Below are positions 8,067 through 14,961 of a stretch of 15,193 bases of DNA, piece after piece (position 1 is the stretch's first letter; the number at the start of each line of letters is the position of its first letter). The position numbers and the translations under genes were made by a program. The DNA lies in the NCBI GenBank assembly GCA_007121055.1, contig SKMM01000167.1, positions 1 through 15,193 on the forward strand. The letters are read 5' to 3'. The stretch is from Paracoccaceae bacterium. GTDB lineage: Bacteria; Pseudomonadota; Alphaproteobacteria; Rhodobacterales; Rhodobacteraceae. Under the pieces are notes generated by a model that did not search any database, was not told the origin of the DNA, and was given only the letters and a program-made list of their open reading frames with translations.

Positions 8067-9235
8067 TGCGAGGCCTCGCCGGCCGTCTCGGTGTCAGGGT
8101 CCGGCAGCGGCCCGTCGGTGACGGCCGGCAGTTCGTCGCCCGGTTCGGGGCGCGGCGTCTCGGTCTCGGCCAGCTTCACCGCGGCGCGGTTCGACAGCCG
8201 GTTCTGTCCGGCCGAGACGATGCGCTCGCCCGGCTCCAGGCCACGCACGATCTCCACCATGTTGCCGTCGCGCCGGCCCAGCTCCACGAACACCTGCCGC
8301 ACCTCCAGCACGTCCTCCTCATCCTCGCGTTCGCGGACCACGAAGGCGAAGTCGCCGAACAGGCTCGTGGTCACGGCGGTCTGCGGCAGGGCGATCACGT
8401 CGTCTTCCTCGGGCAGGTCCACCCGAACCCGCGCGAACTGACCCGGGGTCAGCGCCTGCTCGGGGTTGTCCACCCGCGCCCGCACCGCCACCAGCCGCGA
8501 GCCCGGGTCCACCCGCGGGTCGATGCCGCGGATCTCGCCCTCGAAGGTCCGGTCATCGCCATCCACCCGCACCTGCACCCGCTGGCCGATGGCAAGGCGC
8601 GGCTTGGCCTGCTCGGGCAGGCTGAAATCCACCCGCATCGTCTCGAGGTCCTGCAGCGTCGCCACCGGGTCGCCCGCGCCGATGAAGGCGCCACGGTCCA
8701 CGCGCGGGATGCCGATGGTGCCGTCGAAGGGTGCCACGACCCGGCGCTGGGCGATCACCGCCTCGGCGCGCGCAAGCTCGGCCTCGGCCGCGTCGGAGGC
8801 CGCGCGGATCTGCTCCAGCCGGGCCTGCGAGGCCACGCCGCGGCTCTCCAACTCCTCCTCGCGCGCCAGGTTTGCGCGCTCCAGCGCCACCTGCGTCCGC
8901 GCGGCGGCCAGATCCGCCCGCTGCACCTCGTCGTCGAGCTGAAGCAGCACGTCGCCCTCCGCGACCGTGTCGTTGGCCTCGAAGCGGATCTCGCGCACGA
9001 TGCCCGAGGCCTCGCTTGTCAGCTCCACCCCCTGGGCTGAATTCACCGTGCCGATGGCCTGCAGGCTGGGCTTCCAGGTGATCGCCTCAGCCTCCACCGT
9101 CTCCACCGGGATCTCCGCCTCGGGCGCGTCGGCGATGAACTGCGCGATCATCTGGTCGCGGAACATGTTGAAGCCCACCAGCCCGCCGCCCACCAGCGCC
9201 AGCAGGACGAGGGCAATGATCATTCGGATCGTCAT
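8063..9235 (-). CDS. RND efflux pump periplasmic adaptor (membrane fusion protein)
   Basis: A 390-residue adaptor linking the inner-membrane pump to an outer-membrane channel. It has an N-terminal membrane anchor (about 5-22) with no lipobox cysteine. Then come the lipoyl half-motif (AIGTVNSAQGVELTSEASGIV), an alpha-helical hairpin (about 100-165, rich in A/E/R), the second lipoyl half (VVAPFDGTIGIPRVDRGAFI), and beta-barrel and membrane-proximal domains. The C-terminus is acidic and proline-rich. The ATG at 9235 was chosen over an upstream in-frame ATG at 9262 because GGAGG (complement of 9243-9247) lies seven bases before it and the anchor then starts at once. The gene is read first in the pump operon, from a promoter shared with a divergent repressor. 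Confidence 0.93.
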   Translation of the reverse strand: MTIRMIIALVLLALVGGGLVGFNMFRDQMIAQFIADAPEAEIPVETVEAEAITWKPSLQAIGTVNSAQGVELTSEASGIVREIRFEANDTVAEGDVLLQLDDEVQRADLAAARTQVALERANLAREEELESRGVASQARLEQIRAASDAAEAELARAEAVIAQRRVVAPFDGTIGIPRVDRGAFIGAGDPVATLQDLETMRVDFSLPEQAKPRLAIGQRVQVRVDGDDRTFEGEIRGIDPRVDPGSRLVAVRARVDNPEQALTPGQFARVRVDLPEEDDVIALPQTAVTTSLFGDFAFVVREREDEEDVLEVRQVFVELGRRDGNMVEIVRGLEPGERIVSAGQNRLSNRAAVKLAETETPRPEPGDELPAVTDGPLPDPDTETAGEASQ

Positions 9236-9290
9236 GGGCGGGCCTCCGGGAGGTGCATGCACAGCGGGCTGGTCAAGGATGCGCGGGGCA

Positions 9291-9317
9291 ACTATACCGT
9301 CCAGACGGTAAAGTCAA
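9291..9317 (-). promoter_or_regulatory. Candidate sigma70-type promoter of the efflux operon
   Basis: Read on the minus strand, TTGACT (complement of 9312-9317) and TATAGT (complement of 9291-9296) are separated by 15 bases, all within or next to the palindrome. Both boxes are close to consensus but the spacing is two bases shorter than optimal. It would drive the adaptor and pump genes, with the 16-base palindrome as its operator. Confidence 0.55.
9295..9310. promoter_or_regulatory. Palindromic operator, probable TetR-family binding site
   Basis: TACCGTC (9295-9301) and GACGGTA (9304-9310) form a perfect inverted repeat around a two-base centre. It lies between a divergent TetR-type regulator gene and the efflux operon, and overlaps the pump promoter spacer. 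A 16-base symmetric site in this position is what TetR-family repressors of efflux pumps typically bind. A ligand-released repressor would thereby control the pump and possibly its own gene. Confidence 0.75.
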
Positions 9318-9331
9318 ACGGAAGGCCCCCA

Positions 9332-9943
9332 ATGTCCAGCCCCTCGCCGACCGATACGCCGTTAACTGGCGCAGCCCCCTCCGCCGACAAGGCCCTGCGC
9401 TCGGCGGCCACCCGCGAGCGGCTGCTGCAGGCCGCCGAGGCGCTGGCCCGCCGCGACGGTCCCGGCCATCTCTCGCTCGAGGCCGTAGCCGCCGAGGCGG
9501 GCGTGTCCAAGGGCGGGCTGCTCTATCACTTTCCCGGCAAGGCCCGGCTTCTGGAGGCGCTGGTGGAGGCACATCTGCAGCGCATGGAGGCCGCCCTTGC
9601 GGCGGCCGAGGCCCGACCCGATGCCCGGCCGGGCGGGCTCCTCGACGCCTATCTCGCCCATGTGTTGCGCGACTGTGAGGCCGGGGTGCCGCCCTCGCCG
9701 GCCTTCCTCGCCGCGCTGGTCGATCACCCGCAACTGCTGGCCCCGGTGGGTGCCCGCCAGCGCGCGGTGCTGGAGCGGATCCGGGCCGACGCCCCCGACC
9801 CGCATCTCGCGACGCTGGCCTTCGTGGCTGTCCACGGCCTGCGCGCCATGCGCCTGCTCGGCACTGCGGTACTGGACGAGCGCGAAGAAACTGCCCTTCT
9901 CACAGAACTCCGCCGCCGCCTCGCCGTCCCGCCGCAGGGGTGA
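9332..9943 (+). CDS. TetR/AcrR-family transcriptional regulator
   Basis: A 203-residue regulator. The N-terminal DNA-binding domain shows the TetR pattern: a first helix (ATRERLLQAAEALARRDG, about 26-43), then LSLEAVAAEAGVSKGGLLYHFPGKARLLEAL with the helix-turn-helix at about 48-67. The C-terminal ligand-binding part is alanine-rich and not assignable to a ligand. The ATG at 9332 is preferred over one at 9257 because GGAAGG (9320-9325) lies six bases ahead, and because the upstream start would place the operator and promoter inside the coding region. It is divergent from the RND pump genes with a shared palindrome between them, so it is most likely the local repressor of the pump. It ends 11 bases from the end of the convergent urate oxidase gene. 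Confidence 0.9.
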   Translation: MSSPSPTDTPLTGAAPSADKALRSAATRERLLQAAEALARRDGPGHLSLEAVAAEAGVSKGGLLYHFPGKARLLEALVEAHLQRMEAALAAAEARPDARPGGLLDAYLAHVLRDCEAGVPPSPAFLAALVDHPQLLAPVGARQRAVLERIRADAPDPHLATLAFVAVHGLRAMRLLGTAVLDEREETALLTELRRRLAVPPQG

Positions 9944-9954
9944 CCGATGGCGGC

Positions 9955-11169
9955 TCAGCCCCCTGTGGCGGCGCGATACCAGGTACGGATCGCGGCGCGC
10001 TCCTCCTCGGTCATGAAGGCAAGGTTGCCCGGCGGCATCGCGCGCGACCGCCCCGACTGCAGATAGATCGCGCGGGCCTGTCGCGCGATGTCGGCCTCGG
10101 TCTCCAGCCGGACATCCCCCGGCGCCAGCGCCAGCCCGGGCCAGAGCGGCTGGGCCGCATGGCACATGGAGCAGCGGCCCAGCACGATGCCGTGCACCTC
10201 CTCGAACCCCGGCGCGGCGGCGAAGCGGTTGTCCGGCGCAAGGGCGGCCTCGGCCACGGGGCGGGCAGGCAGGGCGGAGAGCCAGACGATCGCCATGAAC
10301 ACCGCCGCGGTCGCGCCCCAGGTCCACCACAGCCGGCGCCCGGTGGCGTGCAGCGTGTTGAAGAAATGCCGGATCGTGACGCCCATCAGAAACACGAGCG
10401 CCCCGATCACCCAGGCGAAATCGGTCGCGAACGCCAGCGGGTAGTGGTTCGACAGCATAAGGAACAGGACCGGCAGGGTCAGGTAGTTGTTGTGCAGGGA
10501 CCTCTGCTTGGCGATCCGCCCGTACTCCGCCGCCGGCGTGCGACCTGCGCGCAGATCGGCCACCACGATCTTCTGGTTGGGGATGATGACGGCGAAGACA
10601 TTGGCCGACATGATCGTGGCCGTGAAGGCCCCGAGGTGCAAAAGCGCCGCCTGTCCCGAGAACACCTGCGCATAGAACCACGACATTGCCACCAGCAGCC
10701 CGAACAGCACCAGCATCAGGCCCGTGGAGCTGTGCCCGAGCCGCGAGCGGCACAGCGCGTCATAAGCGAGCCAGCCGAGTGCAAGCGAGCCCAGCGAGAT
10801 GGCGATCGCTGCCCAGACGGGCAGGTCGGCCACGTCGAGATCGATCAGGAACATCTCGGCGCCGACGTAGTAGACGAGGATCAGCAGCGCGAAGCCCGAC
10901 AGCCAGGTGGCATAGGCCTCCCACTTGAACCAGGTCAGGTGGTCGGGCAGGCGGTCGGGCGCCACGGCGTATTTCTGGATGTGGTAGAAGCCGCCGCCAT
11001 GGACCTGCCATTCCTCGCCCGTCGCCCCCGGCGGCAGGTCGGCCGGCCGCCGCAGCCCGAGATCCAGCGCGATGAAGTAGAAGGACGAGCCGATCCAGGC
11101 GATGGCGGTGATCACATGCGTCCAGCGGACGGCGAACTCCAGCCACGCGCCCAGGATGATCCAGTCCAT
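9955..11169 (-). CDS. puuD: Membrane cytochrome c urate oxidase (urate hydroxylase)
   Basis: A 404-residue integral membrane enzyme that oxidises urate to 5-hydroxyisourate, passing electrons to a C-terminal haem c domain rather than making peroxide as soluble uricase does. About eight membrane segments are visible (near 11-36, 83-105, 117-138, 149-168, 176-198, 229-241, 250-265 and 283-301), with many family histidines (FYHIQKY, HNNYLTLP, NHYPLAF). The cytochrome part carries one haem-binding CSMCH (333-337) and a likely axial Met378 in AMPPGN. This architecture is that of PuuD (Urate_ox_N/DUF989 plus cytochrome c). The start was chosen for GGAGG (complement of 11176-11180) six bases ahead. 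The next step of the pathway is encoded directly upstream in the same direction, so the two are probably one operon. Confidence 0.93.
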   Translation of the reverse strand: MDWIILGAWLEFAVRWTHVITAIAWIGSSFYFIALDLGLRRPADLPPGATGEEWQVHGGGFYHIQKYAVAPDRLPDHLTWFKWEAYATWLSGFALLILVYYVGAEMFLIDLDVADLPVWAAIAISLGSLALGWLAYDALCRSRLGHSSTGLMLVLFGLLVAMSWFYAQVFSGQAALLHLGAFTATIMSANVFAVIIPNQKIVVADLRAGRTPAAEYGRIAKQRSLHNNYLTLPVLFLMLSNHYPLAFATDFAWVIGALVFLMGVTIRHFFNTLHATGRRLWWTWGATAAVFMAIVWLSALPARPVAEAALAPDNRFAAAPGFEEVHGIVLGRCSMCHAAQPLWPGLALAPGDVRLETEADIARQARAIYLQSGRSRAMPPGNLAFMTEEERAAIRTWYRAATGG

Positions 11170-11239
11170 GCTCCGCCTCCGACCGATGACCCAAGCTATC
11201 GCCGGGCGGGGGCGGGGCTGCAAGCGGGGCAGGGCGGTC

Positions 11240-11620
11240 TCAGCTGCCGCGATAGGTCGAATAGCCATGCGGCGCCAGCAGAAGCGGCACATGGTAATGG
11301 GCGTCCGCATCCTCGACGCCGAACCGGATTGGGATGGTGTCGAGGAACAGCTGGTTGGGCGGGCGGTGGTTGCCCATGCGCGCGAAGTGGTTGATTGTCA
11401 GGTAGGTGCCGACGGTGAAGACGATCTCGTAGGTCAGGAGCGCGCCGAAGCTGGGCCCCGAGAGGAGCGGCGCGTCGGTGCGGCCGTCGTCGTTGGTGAC
11501 GGTCTCGGCCATCAGGTGACGGTGATCGTCCTGTACCATCCAGACCGAGACGGGAATGCCGGCGGCGGGCCGCCCGAGGGCTGTGTCGAGGACATGGGTG
11601 GTCAGACGGCCGTCGGACAT
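11240..11620 (-). CDS. uraH: 5-hydroxyisourate hydrolase (transthyretin-like)
   Basis: A 126-residue cytoplasmic enzyme that hydrolyses 5-hydroxyisourate to OHCU. No N-terminal signal is seen. The family signatures are complete: TTHVLDTALGRPAAGI with His9, Arg47 in NDDGRTDAPL, His110 in YHVPLLLAPHGYS, and the C-terminal YRGS tetrapeptide that separates these hydrolases from true transthyretins. The start at 11620 has GGAGG (complement of 11628-11632) seven bases before it; a longer upstream frame would run into the divergent gene. It precedes puuD by 70 bases on the same strand and is divergent from the allantoinase fusion gene, so both pathway halves could share one control region. Confidence 0.95.
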   Translation of the reverse strand: MSDGRLTTHVLDTALGRPAAGIPVSVWMVQDDHRHLMAETVTNDDGRTDAPLLSGPSFGALLTYEIVFTVGTYLTINHFARMGNHRPPNQLFLDTIPIRFGVEDADAHYHVPLLLAPHGYSTYRGS

Positions 11621-11704
11621 GCTGTCGCCTCCGCTTGGGTGTGAAAGGGTCTTTTCGCAGACCGTGGCTTGGGTCAACACTGCGTGCGGTTCAGGAGGTG
11701 CCCG
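11621..11704. promoter_or_regulatory. Divergent control region of the urate-degradation genes
   Basis: Eighty-four bases separate the start codons of the hydroxyisourate hydrolase and the allantoinase fusion, so promoters for both directions must lie here or within the genes. An inverted repeat GGTCT (11648-11652) / AGACC (11659-11663) with a six-base centre is a possible operator. On the minus strand, TTGACC (complement of 11672-11677) is a fair -35, but the matching -10 (AAAAGA, complement of 11650-11655) is poor. No regulator gene is adjacent. Confidence 0.4.
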
Positions 11705-13132
11705 ATGAGTCAGACCCCGCCCCGTTACCCCCGAGACCTGCGCGGGTATGGCCCCGTGCCGCCCGATGCGCGCTGGCCCGGGGAGGCGCGCATCGCCATC
11801 TCGGTGGTGTTGAATTTCGAGGAGGGGGGCGAGAGCTGCCTGCTGCACGGTGACCCGGCGTCCGAGGCGTTCCTCTCCGACATCCCCGGCGCCGCCCCCT
11901 GGCCGGGGCAGCGGCACTGGAACATGGAGCAGATGTACGACTACGGCGCCCGGGCGGGGTTCTGGCGTCTGCACCGGATGCTGACGGAGCGGGGCGTGCC
12001 GGCGACGGTCTTCGCCGTGGCCACGGCGCTGGCGCGCGCGCCGGACGCCGTGGCTGGCATGCGCGACGCGGGCTGGGAGGTCGCGAGCCACGGCCTGAAA
12101 TGGGTCGAGCACCGCGACATGGGAGAGGACGAGGAGCGCGCGGCGATCCGGGCCGCGATTGACTTGCACCGGGAGGTCACGGGGGAGGCGCCACGGGGCT
12201 GGTACACGGGCCGCTGTTCTGCGGACTCCGTGCGGCTGGTGGCCGAGGAACTCGATTTCGATTGGTTTTCAGATTTCTACGACGATGACCTCCCACATTG
12301 GATGAAGGTCGCCGGGCGGGACCGTCTGGCCATTCCCTATGCGCTCGACACCAATGACATGCGCTTTGCCACCGCGCCGGGGCTGGATACGTCCGAGGCC
12401 TGGTTCGGCTATCTGCGGGACGCCTTCGACACGCTCTATGCCGAGGGGATGGCGGGCAAGGCGCGGATGATGAGCGTCGGGCTGCACTGCCGGCTGGCGG
12501 GGCGGCCGGCGCGGGCGGCGGGGCTGCGGCGGTTTCTGGACTATGCGCTGGGCCATGACCGGGTGTGGTTCGCCACGCGGGGACAGATCGCGGCGCATTG
12601 GCGGGCGGAACATCCCCCGGCGCGAACTGAGCGGCCCTCGGAGATGGGGCGCGAGGCATTCGTGGCGCGGTTCGGTGGTGTGATCGAGCACTCGCCCTGG
12701 GTTGCGGAGCGGGCCTGGGCCTTGGAGCTGGGGCCCGGGCATGACGGGGCGATGGGGGTGCACAATGCGCTTGTGCGGGTGTTCCGCACGGCTTTGCGGG
12801 AGGAACGGCTGGGGGTATTGCGGGCACATCCCGACTTGGCCGGCAAGCTGGCCGCCGCCCGCAGGCTGGGACCTGAGTCGGCGGCCGAGCAGGCCTGGGC
12901 GGGGCTCGATGCGCTGACCGATGCCGAGCGGGCGGAGTTCGAGGCGCTGAATGCGGCCTACACCGCGCGGCACGGGTTTCCGTTCATCATTGCCGTGCGC
13001 GACCATGACAAGTCCGGCATCCTCGCGGCGTTCGGCCGGCGACTGGAGGCCGGCACCGAGGCCGAATTCGCCGAGGCCTGTGCCCAGGTCGAACGCATCG
13101 CGGAACACCGTCTGAAGGACATGCTGCCATGA
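11705..13132 (+). CDS. puuE: Bifunctional allantoinase (PuuE type) / OHCU decarboxylase fusion
   Basis: A 475-residue fusion carrying two consecutive steps. Residues 1 to about 305 match the cofactor-independent allantoinase PuuE, a polysaccharide-deacetylase-fold protein: VLNFEEGGE (36-43), WNMEQMYDYGARAGFWR (72-88), VASHGLKWVEHRDM (127-139), PRGWYTGRCS (163-172), SDFYDDDLPHW (189-199). Residues about 315-475 match OHCU decarboxylase: EHSPWVAERAW (328-338), AHPDLAGK with His375 (374-381), Glu395, and GFPFIIAVR with Arg432. His375, Glu395 and Arg432 correspond to the catalytic trio known in eukaryotic OHCU decarboxylases, so the domain should be active. The decarboxylase makes (S)-allantoin and the other half opens it to allantoate. 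AGGAGGTG (11693-11700) fixes the start. The stop overlaps the next gene as ATGA. Third codon positions are strongly G-rich. Confidence 0.93.
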   Translation: MSQTPPRYPRDLRGYGPVPPDARWPGEARIAISVVLNFEEGGESCLLHGDPASEAFLSDIPGAAPWPGQRHWNMEQMYDYGARAGFWRLHRMLTERGVPATVFAVATALARAPDAVAGMRDAGWEVASHGLKWVEHRDMGEDEERAAIRAAIDLHREVTGEAPRGWYTGRCSADSVRLVAEELDFDWFSDFYDDDLPHWMKVAGRDRLAIPYALDTNDMRFATAPGLDTSEAWFGYLRDAFDTLYAEGMAGKARMMSVGLHCRLAGRPARAAGLRRFLDYALGHDRVWFATRGQIAAHWRAEHPPARTERPSEMGREAFVARFGGVIEHSPWVAERAWALELGPGHDGAMGVHNALVRVFRTALREERLGVLRAHPDLAGKLAAARRLGPESAAEQAWAGLDALTDAERAEFEALNAAYTARHGFPFIIAVRDHDKSGILAAFGRRLEAGTEAEFAEACAQVERIAEHRLKDMLP

Positions 13133-13956
13133 CCGACTATGCCACCCCGCCCGGCGGCCTGCCGCCCCAGACCGCGCTGCACAGCGGCCGGGCGGTCTTC
13201 ACCGAGGCCTATGCGGTGATCCCCGCGGGGGTGATGAGCGATATCGTGACCTCGGCCCTGCCGGGATGGGAGGGCACGCGCGCCTGGGTGCTGGCGCGGC
13301 CGATGTCGGGGTTCTCCGAGACCTTCGCCCATCTGATCATGGAGGTGGGGCCCCATGGCGGCTCGGACGCCCCCGAGATCGACGCGCAGGCACAGGGCGT
13401 GATCTTCGTGACTCATGGCGAGGGCTGGCTGCGGATCAATGGCGGCGAGCAGGCGATGGGGCCCGGCAGCTATGCCTATCTGCCCCCCGGCTGCGGCTGG
13501 CGGTTTCACAATGGCGCCGACCACCCGGTGCGCTTCCACTGGATCCGAAAGCTGTGGGAGCCAGCGCCGGGGCTGGAGCCCCCCGCGGCCTTCGTGACCA
13601 ACGAAAAGGACATTCCCCCGATCCCCATGCCCGGCACGGACGCCTGGGCCACCACCCGCTTTGTGGACCCCGACGACCTGAGCCACGACATGCATGTCAA
13701 TATCGTTACCCTGCAGCCCGGCGGTTCGATCCCCTTCGAAGAGACCCATGTCATGGAGCACGGGCTCTATGTCCTGGAAGGCAAGGCCGTGTATCGCCTG
13801 AACCGCGACTGGGTCGAGGTCGGGCCCGGCGACTACATGTGGCTGCGCGCCTTCTGTCCGCAGGCGGCCTATGCGGGCGGGCCAGGGCCGTTCCGGTATC
13901 TGCTCTACAAGGACGTGAACCGGCTGCCGCGGCTGCGGGGACCGTGGTCGGTCTAG
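13129..13956 (+). CDS. allE: (S)-ureidoglycine aminohydrolase, bicupin
   Basis: A 275-residue protein made of two cupin domains (about 60-140 and 190-262). It removes ammonia from (S)-ureidoglycine to give (S)-ureidoglycolate. The second cupin carries the expected manganese ligands Glu205, His207 and His211 (in FEETHVMEHGLYVLEG) and Gln245 (in FCPQAAYAG). Their spacing (2, 4 and 34 residues) equals that of the plant enzyme (Glu235, His237, His241, Gln275, recalled from the literature). The first cupin lacks a metal set, as is usual here. GAAGGA (13114-13119) precedes the ATG, and the four-base ATGA overlap implies translational coupling to the allantoinase fusion. The gene symbol follows E. 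coli allE (ylbA). Confidence 0.92.
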   Translation: MTDYATPPGGLPPQTALHSGRAVFTEAYAVIPAGVMSDIVTSALPGWEGTRAWVLARPMSGFSETFAHLIMEVGPHGGSDAPEIDAQAQGVIFVTHGEGWLRINGGEQAMGPGSYAYLPPGCGWRFHNGADHPVRFHWIRKLWEPAPGLEPPAAFVTNEKDIPPIPMPGTDAWATTRFVDPDDLSHDMHVNIVTLQPGGSIPFEETHVMEHGLYVLEGKAVYRLNRDWVEVGPGDYMWLRAFCPQAAYAGGPGPFRYLLYKDVNRLPRLRGPWSV

Positions 13957-14450
13957 TGGCTGAGGACCGCACGATCCGCGCCCGGCCGCTGACGGCCGAG
14001 GCCTTTGCACCCTTCGGCGACGTTCTGGAGGCCGAGGGGCCGCATGACTGGCTGATCAACCAGGGCCGCTGCGCGCGCTTCCACGACCGGGCGCGGCTGG
14101 AATTTGTCGACGGCCGCGCGGGGCTGTCGGTGTTCCGGGCCGAAAGCTGTGCTCTGCCGTGGGAGGTAGGCCTCCTGGAGCGGCACCCCTTGGGCAGCCA
14201 GGCGTTCCTGCCGCTGTCCTCCGACCCGTTTCTGGTGGTGGTGGCGCCGGATGCGGGGGGGGTGCCGGACCGGCCGGTGGCGTTCGTCACGCGGTCGGGG
14301 CAGGGGGTGAACTATCACCGCGGCGTGTGGCACGGGGTGCTGACGCCGCTGGGGGGCGGGGCGGTGTTTGCGGTGGTCGACCGAATCGGCGAGGGGCACA
14401 ATCTGGAGGAGCACCGGCCCGACCGGCCCTGGCGAATCGTCGCGAAGTAA
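13956..14450 (+). CDS. allA: Ureidoglycolate lyase
   Basis: A 164-residue cupin-fold enzyme, close to the 160 residues of E. coli AllA, that splits ureidoglycolate to glyoxylate and urea. Family hallmarks are ERHPLGSQAFLPL (75-87), the active-site stretch GVNYHRGVWHGVL (117-129) and FAVVDR (138-143). The start is taken as GTG at 13956, overlapping the TAG stop of the previous gene by one base. A second in-frame GTG at 13944 is possible and would add four residues; neither has a well-placed Shine-Dalgarno, so translation is likely coupled. This is the last gene of the plus-strand purine operon. Its urea product implies a urease or a urea exporter elsewhere in the genome. Confidence 0.92.
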   Translation: MAEDRTIRARPLTAEAFAPFGDVLEAEGPHDWLINQGRCARFHDRARLEFVDGRAGLSVFRAESCALPWEVGLLERHPLGSQAFLPLSSDPFLVVVAPDAGGVPDRPVAFVTRSGQGVNYHRGVWHGVLTPLGGGAVFAVVDRIGEGHNLEEHRPDRPWRIVAK

Positions 14451-14582
14451 CCAGCCTTGGCCCGAGGGTGCCAGGAAGGGCGGGCTGTCGGAAAGGATCC
14501 CCTGGGCCGTGCGGTCTGGGGCCGGGTTTGATCGAGACCGGCGTGTTGGACAGACAGGCGTCAATCGGGCTGCGGGCAGGCC
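14451..14582. other. Intergenic gap between convergent allA and rpmG
   Basis: These 132 bases hold no credible gene. A weak hairpin, CGGTCT (14512-14517) with AGACCG (14535-14540) and a 17-base loop, is the only symmetric element noticed. No T-run follows on either strand, so no terminator can be called with confidence, although one is expected between convergent genes. Confidence 0.5.
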
Positions 14583-14750
14583 TTACTTGATCTTGCCTTC
14601 CTTGAATTCGACGTGCTTGCGGGCGACGGGGTCGTATTTCCGCACGGTCATCTTCTCGGTCATGGTGCGCGCATTCTTCTTGGTGACGTAGAAGAACCCG
14701 GTGCCGGCGGTGGAGTTGAGCCGGATCTTGATGGTGGTCGGCTTCGCCAT
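14583..14750 (-). CDS. rpmG: 50S ribosomal protein L33
   Basis: A 55-residue basic ribosomal protein of the large subunit, read on the minus strand. The N-terminus MAKPTTIKIRLNSTAGTGFF and the C-terminal half with KYDPVARKHVEFKEGKIK are diagnostic of bacterial L33. There are no zinc-binding cysteine pairs, so it is the cysteine-free form. AAGGAG (complement of 14758-14763) lies seven bases before the ATG, and a promoter is visible about 50 bases further up. It stands alone, as is common for rpmG in alphaproteobacteria, between the purine operon and rnpB. Confidence 0.97.
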   Translation of the reverse strand: MAKPTTIKIRLNSTAGTGFFYVTKKNARTMTEKMTVRKYDPVARKHVEFKEGKIK

Positions 14751-14807
14751 GGTAACGCTCCTTGTGCGGGGTCGCGCGCGGCGCAGCCCGTCAATGTCTT
14801 GAGGCGC

Positions 14808-14835
14808 CTTCTAACGCTGCGCGGGGCACAGTCAA
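14808..14835 (-). promoter_or_regulatory. Candidate promoter of rpmG
   Basis: On the minus strand, TTGACT (complement of 14830-14835) is followed after 16 bases by TAGAAG (complement of 14808-14813). The -35 box is near consensus and the -10 matches at four of six positions. Transcription would begin near 14801, leaving a leader of about 50 bases before the L33 start codon. Confidence 0.5.
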
Positions 14836-14933
14836 GCCCGCACGGGGGCCAAGCGCGTGCAGGCCCCGGACGGTGCGGAGGCCGATGCGGCCCGCCGTGG
14901 ATTTGGCAGCACGGGACGCACTCCACCGCCGTG

Positions 14934-14959
14934 CCGATGCCGCCCCGGGGCGGCATCGG
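14934..14959. repeat. Perfect 26-base GC-rich palindrome downstream of rnpB
   Basis: CCGATGCCGCCCC (14934-14946) is the exact reverse complement of 14947-14959. As RNA it would fold into a very stable stem of about 11 bp with a CCGG loop. It lies on the 3' side of the minus-strand rnpB gene and could stop or protect its transcript, but no T-run follows on that strand. Confidence 0.65.
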
Positions 14960-14961
14960 GG

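Noticed and set aside
9257..9331. Longer start for the TetR regulator
   Set aside because: It has a weaker ribosome-binding site, would code across the operator and promoter, and adds 25 residues not typical of the family.
9362..10753. A 463-codon minus-strand frame spanning the regulator and urate oxidase genes
   Set aside because: It is a shadow of both genes with biased low-complexity composition; real proteins occupy the other frames.
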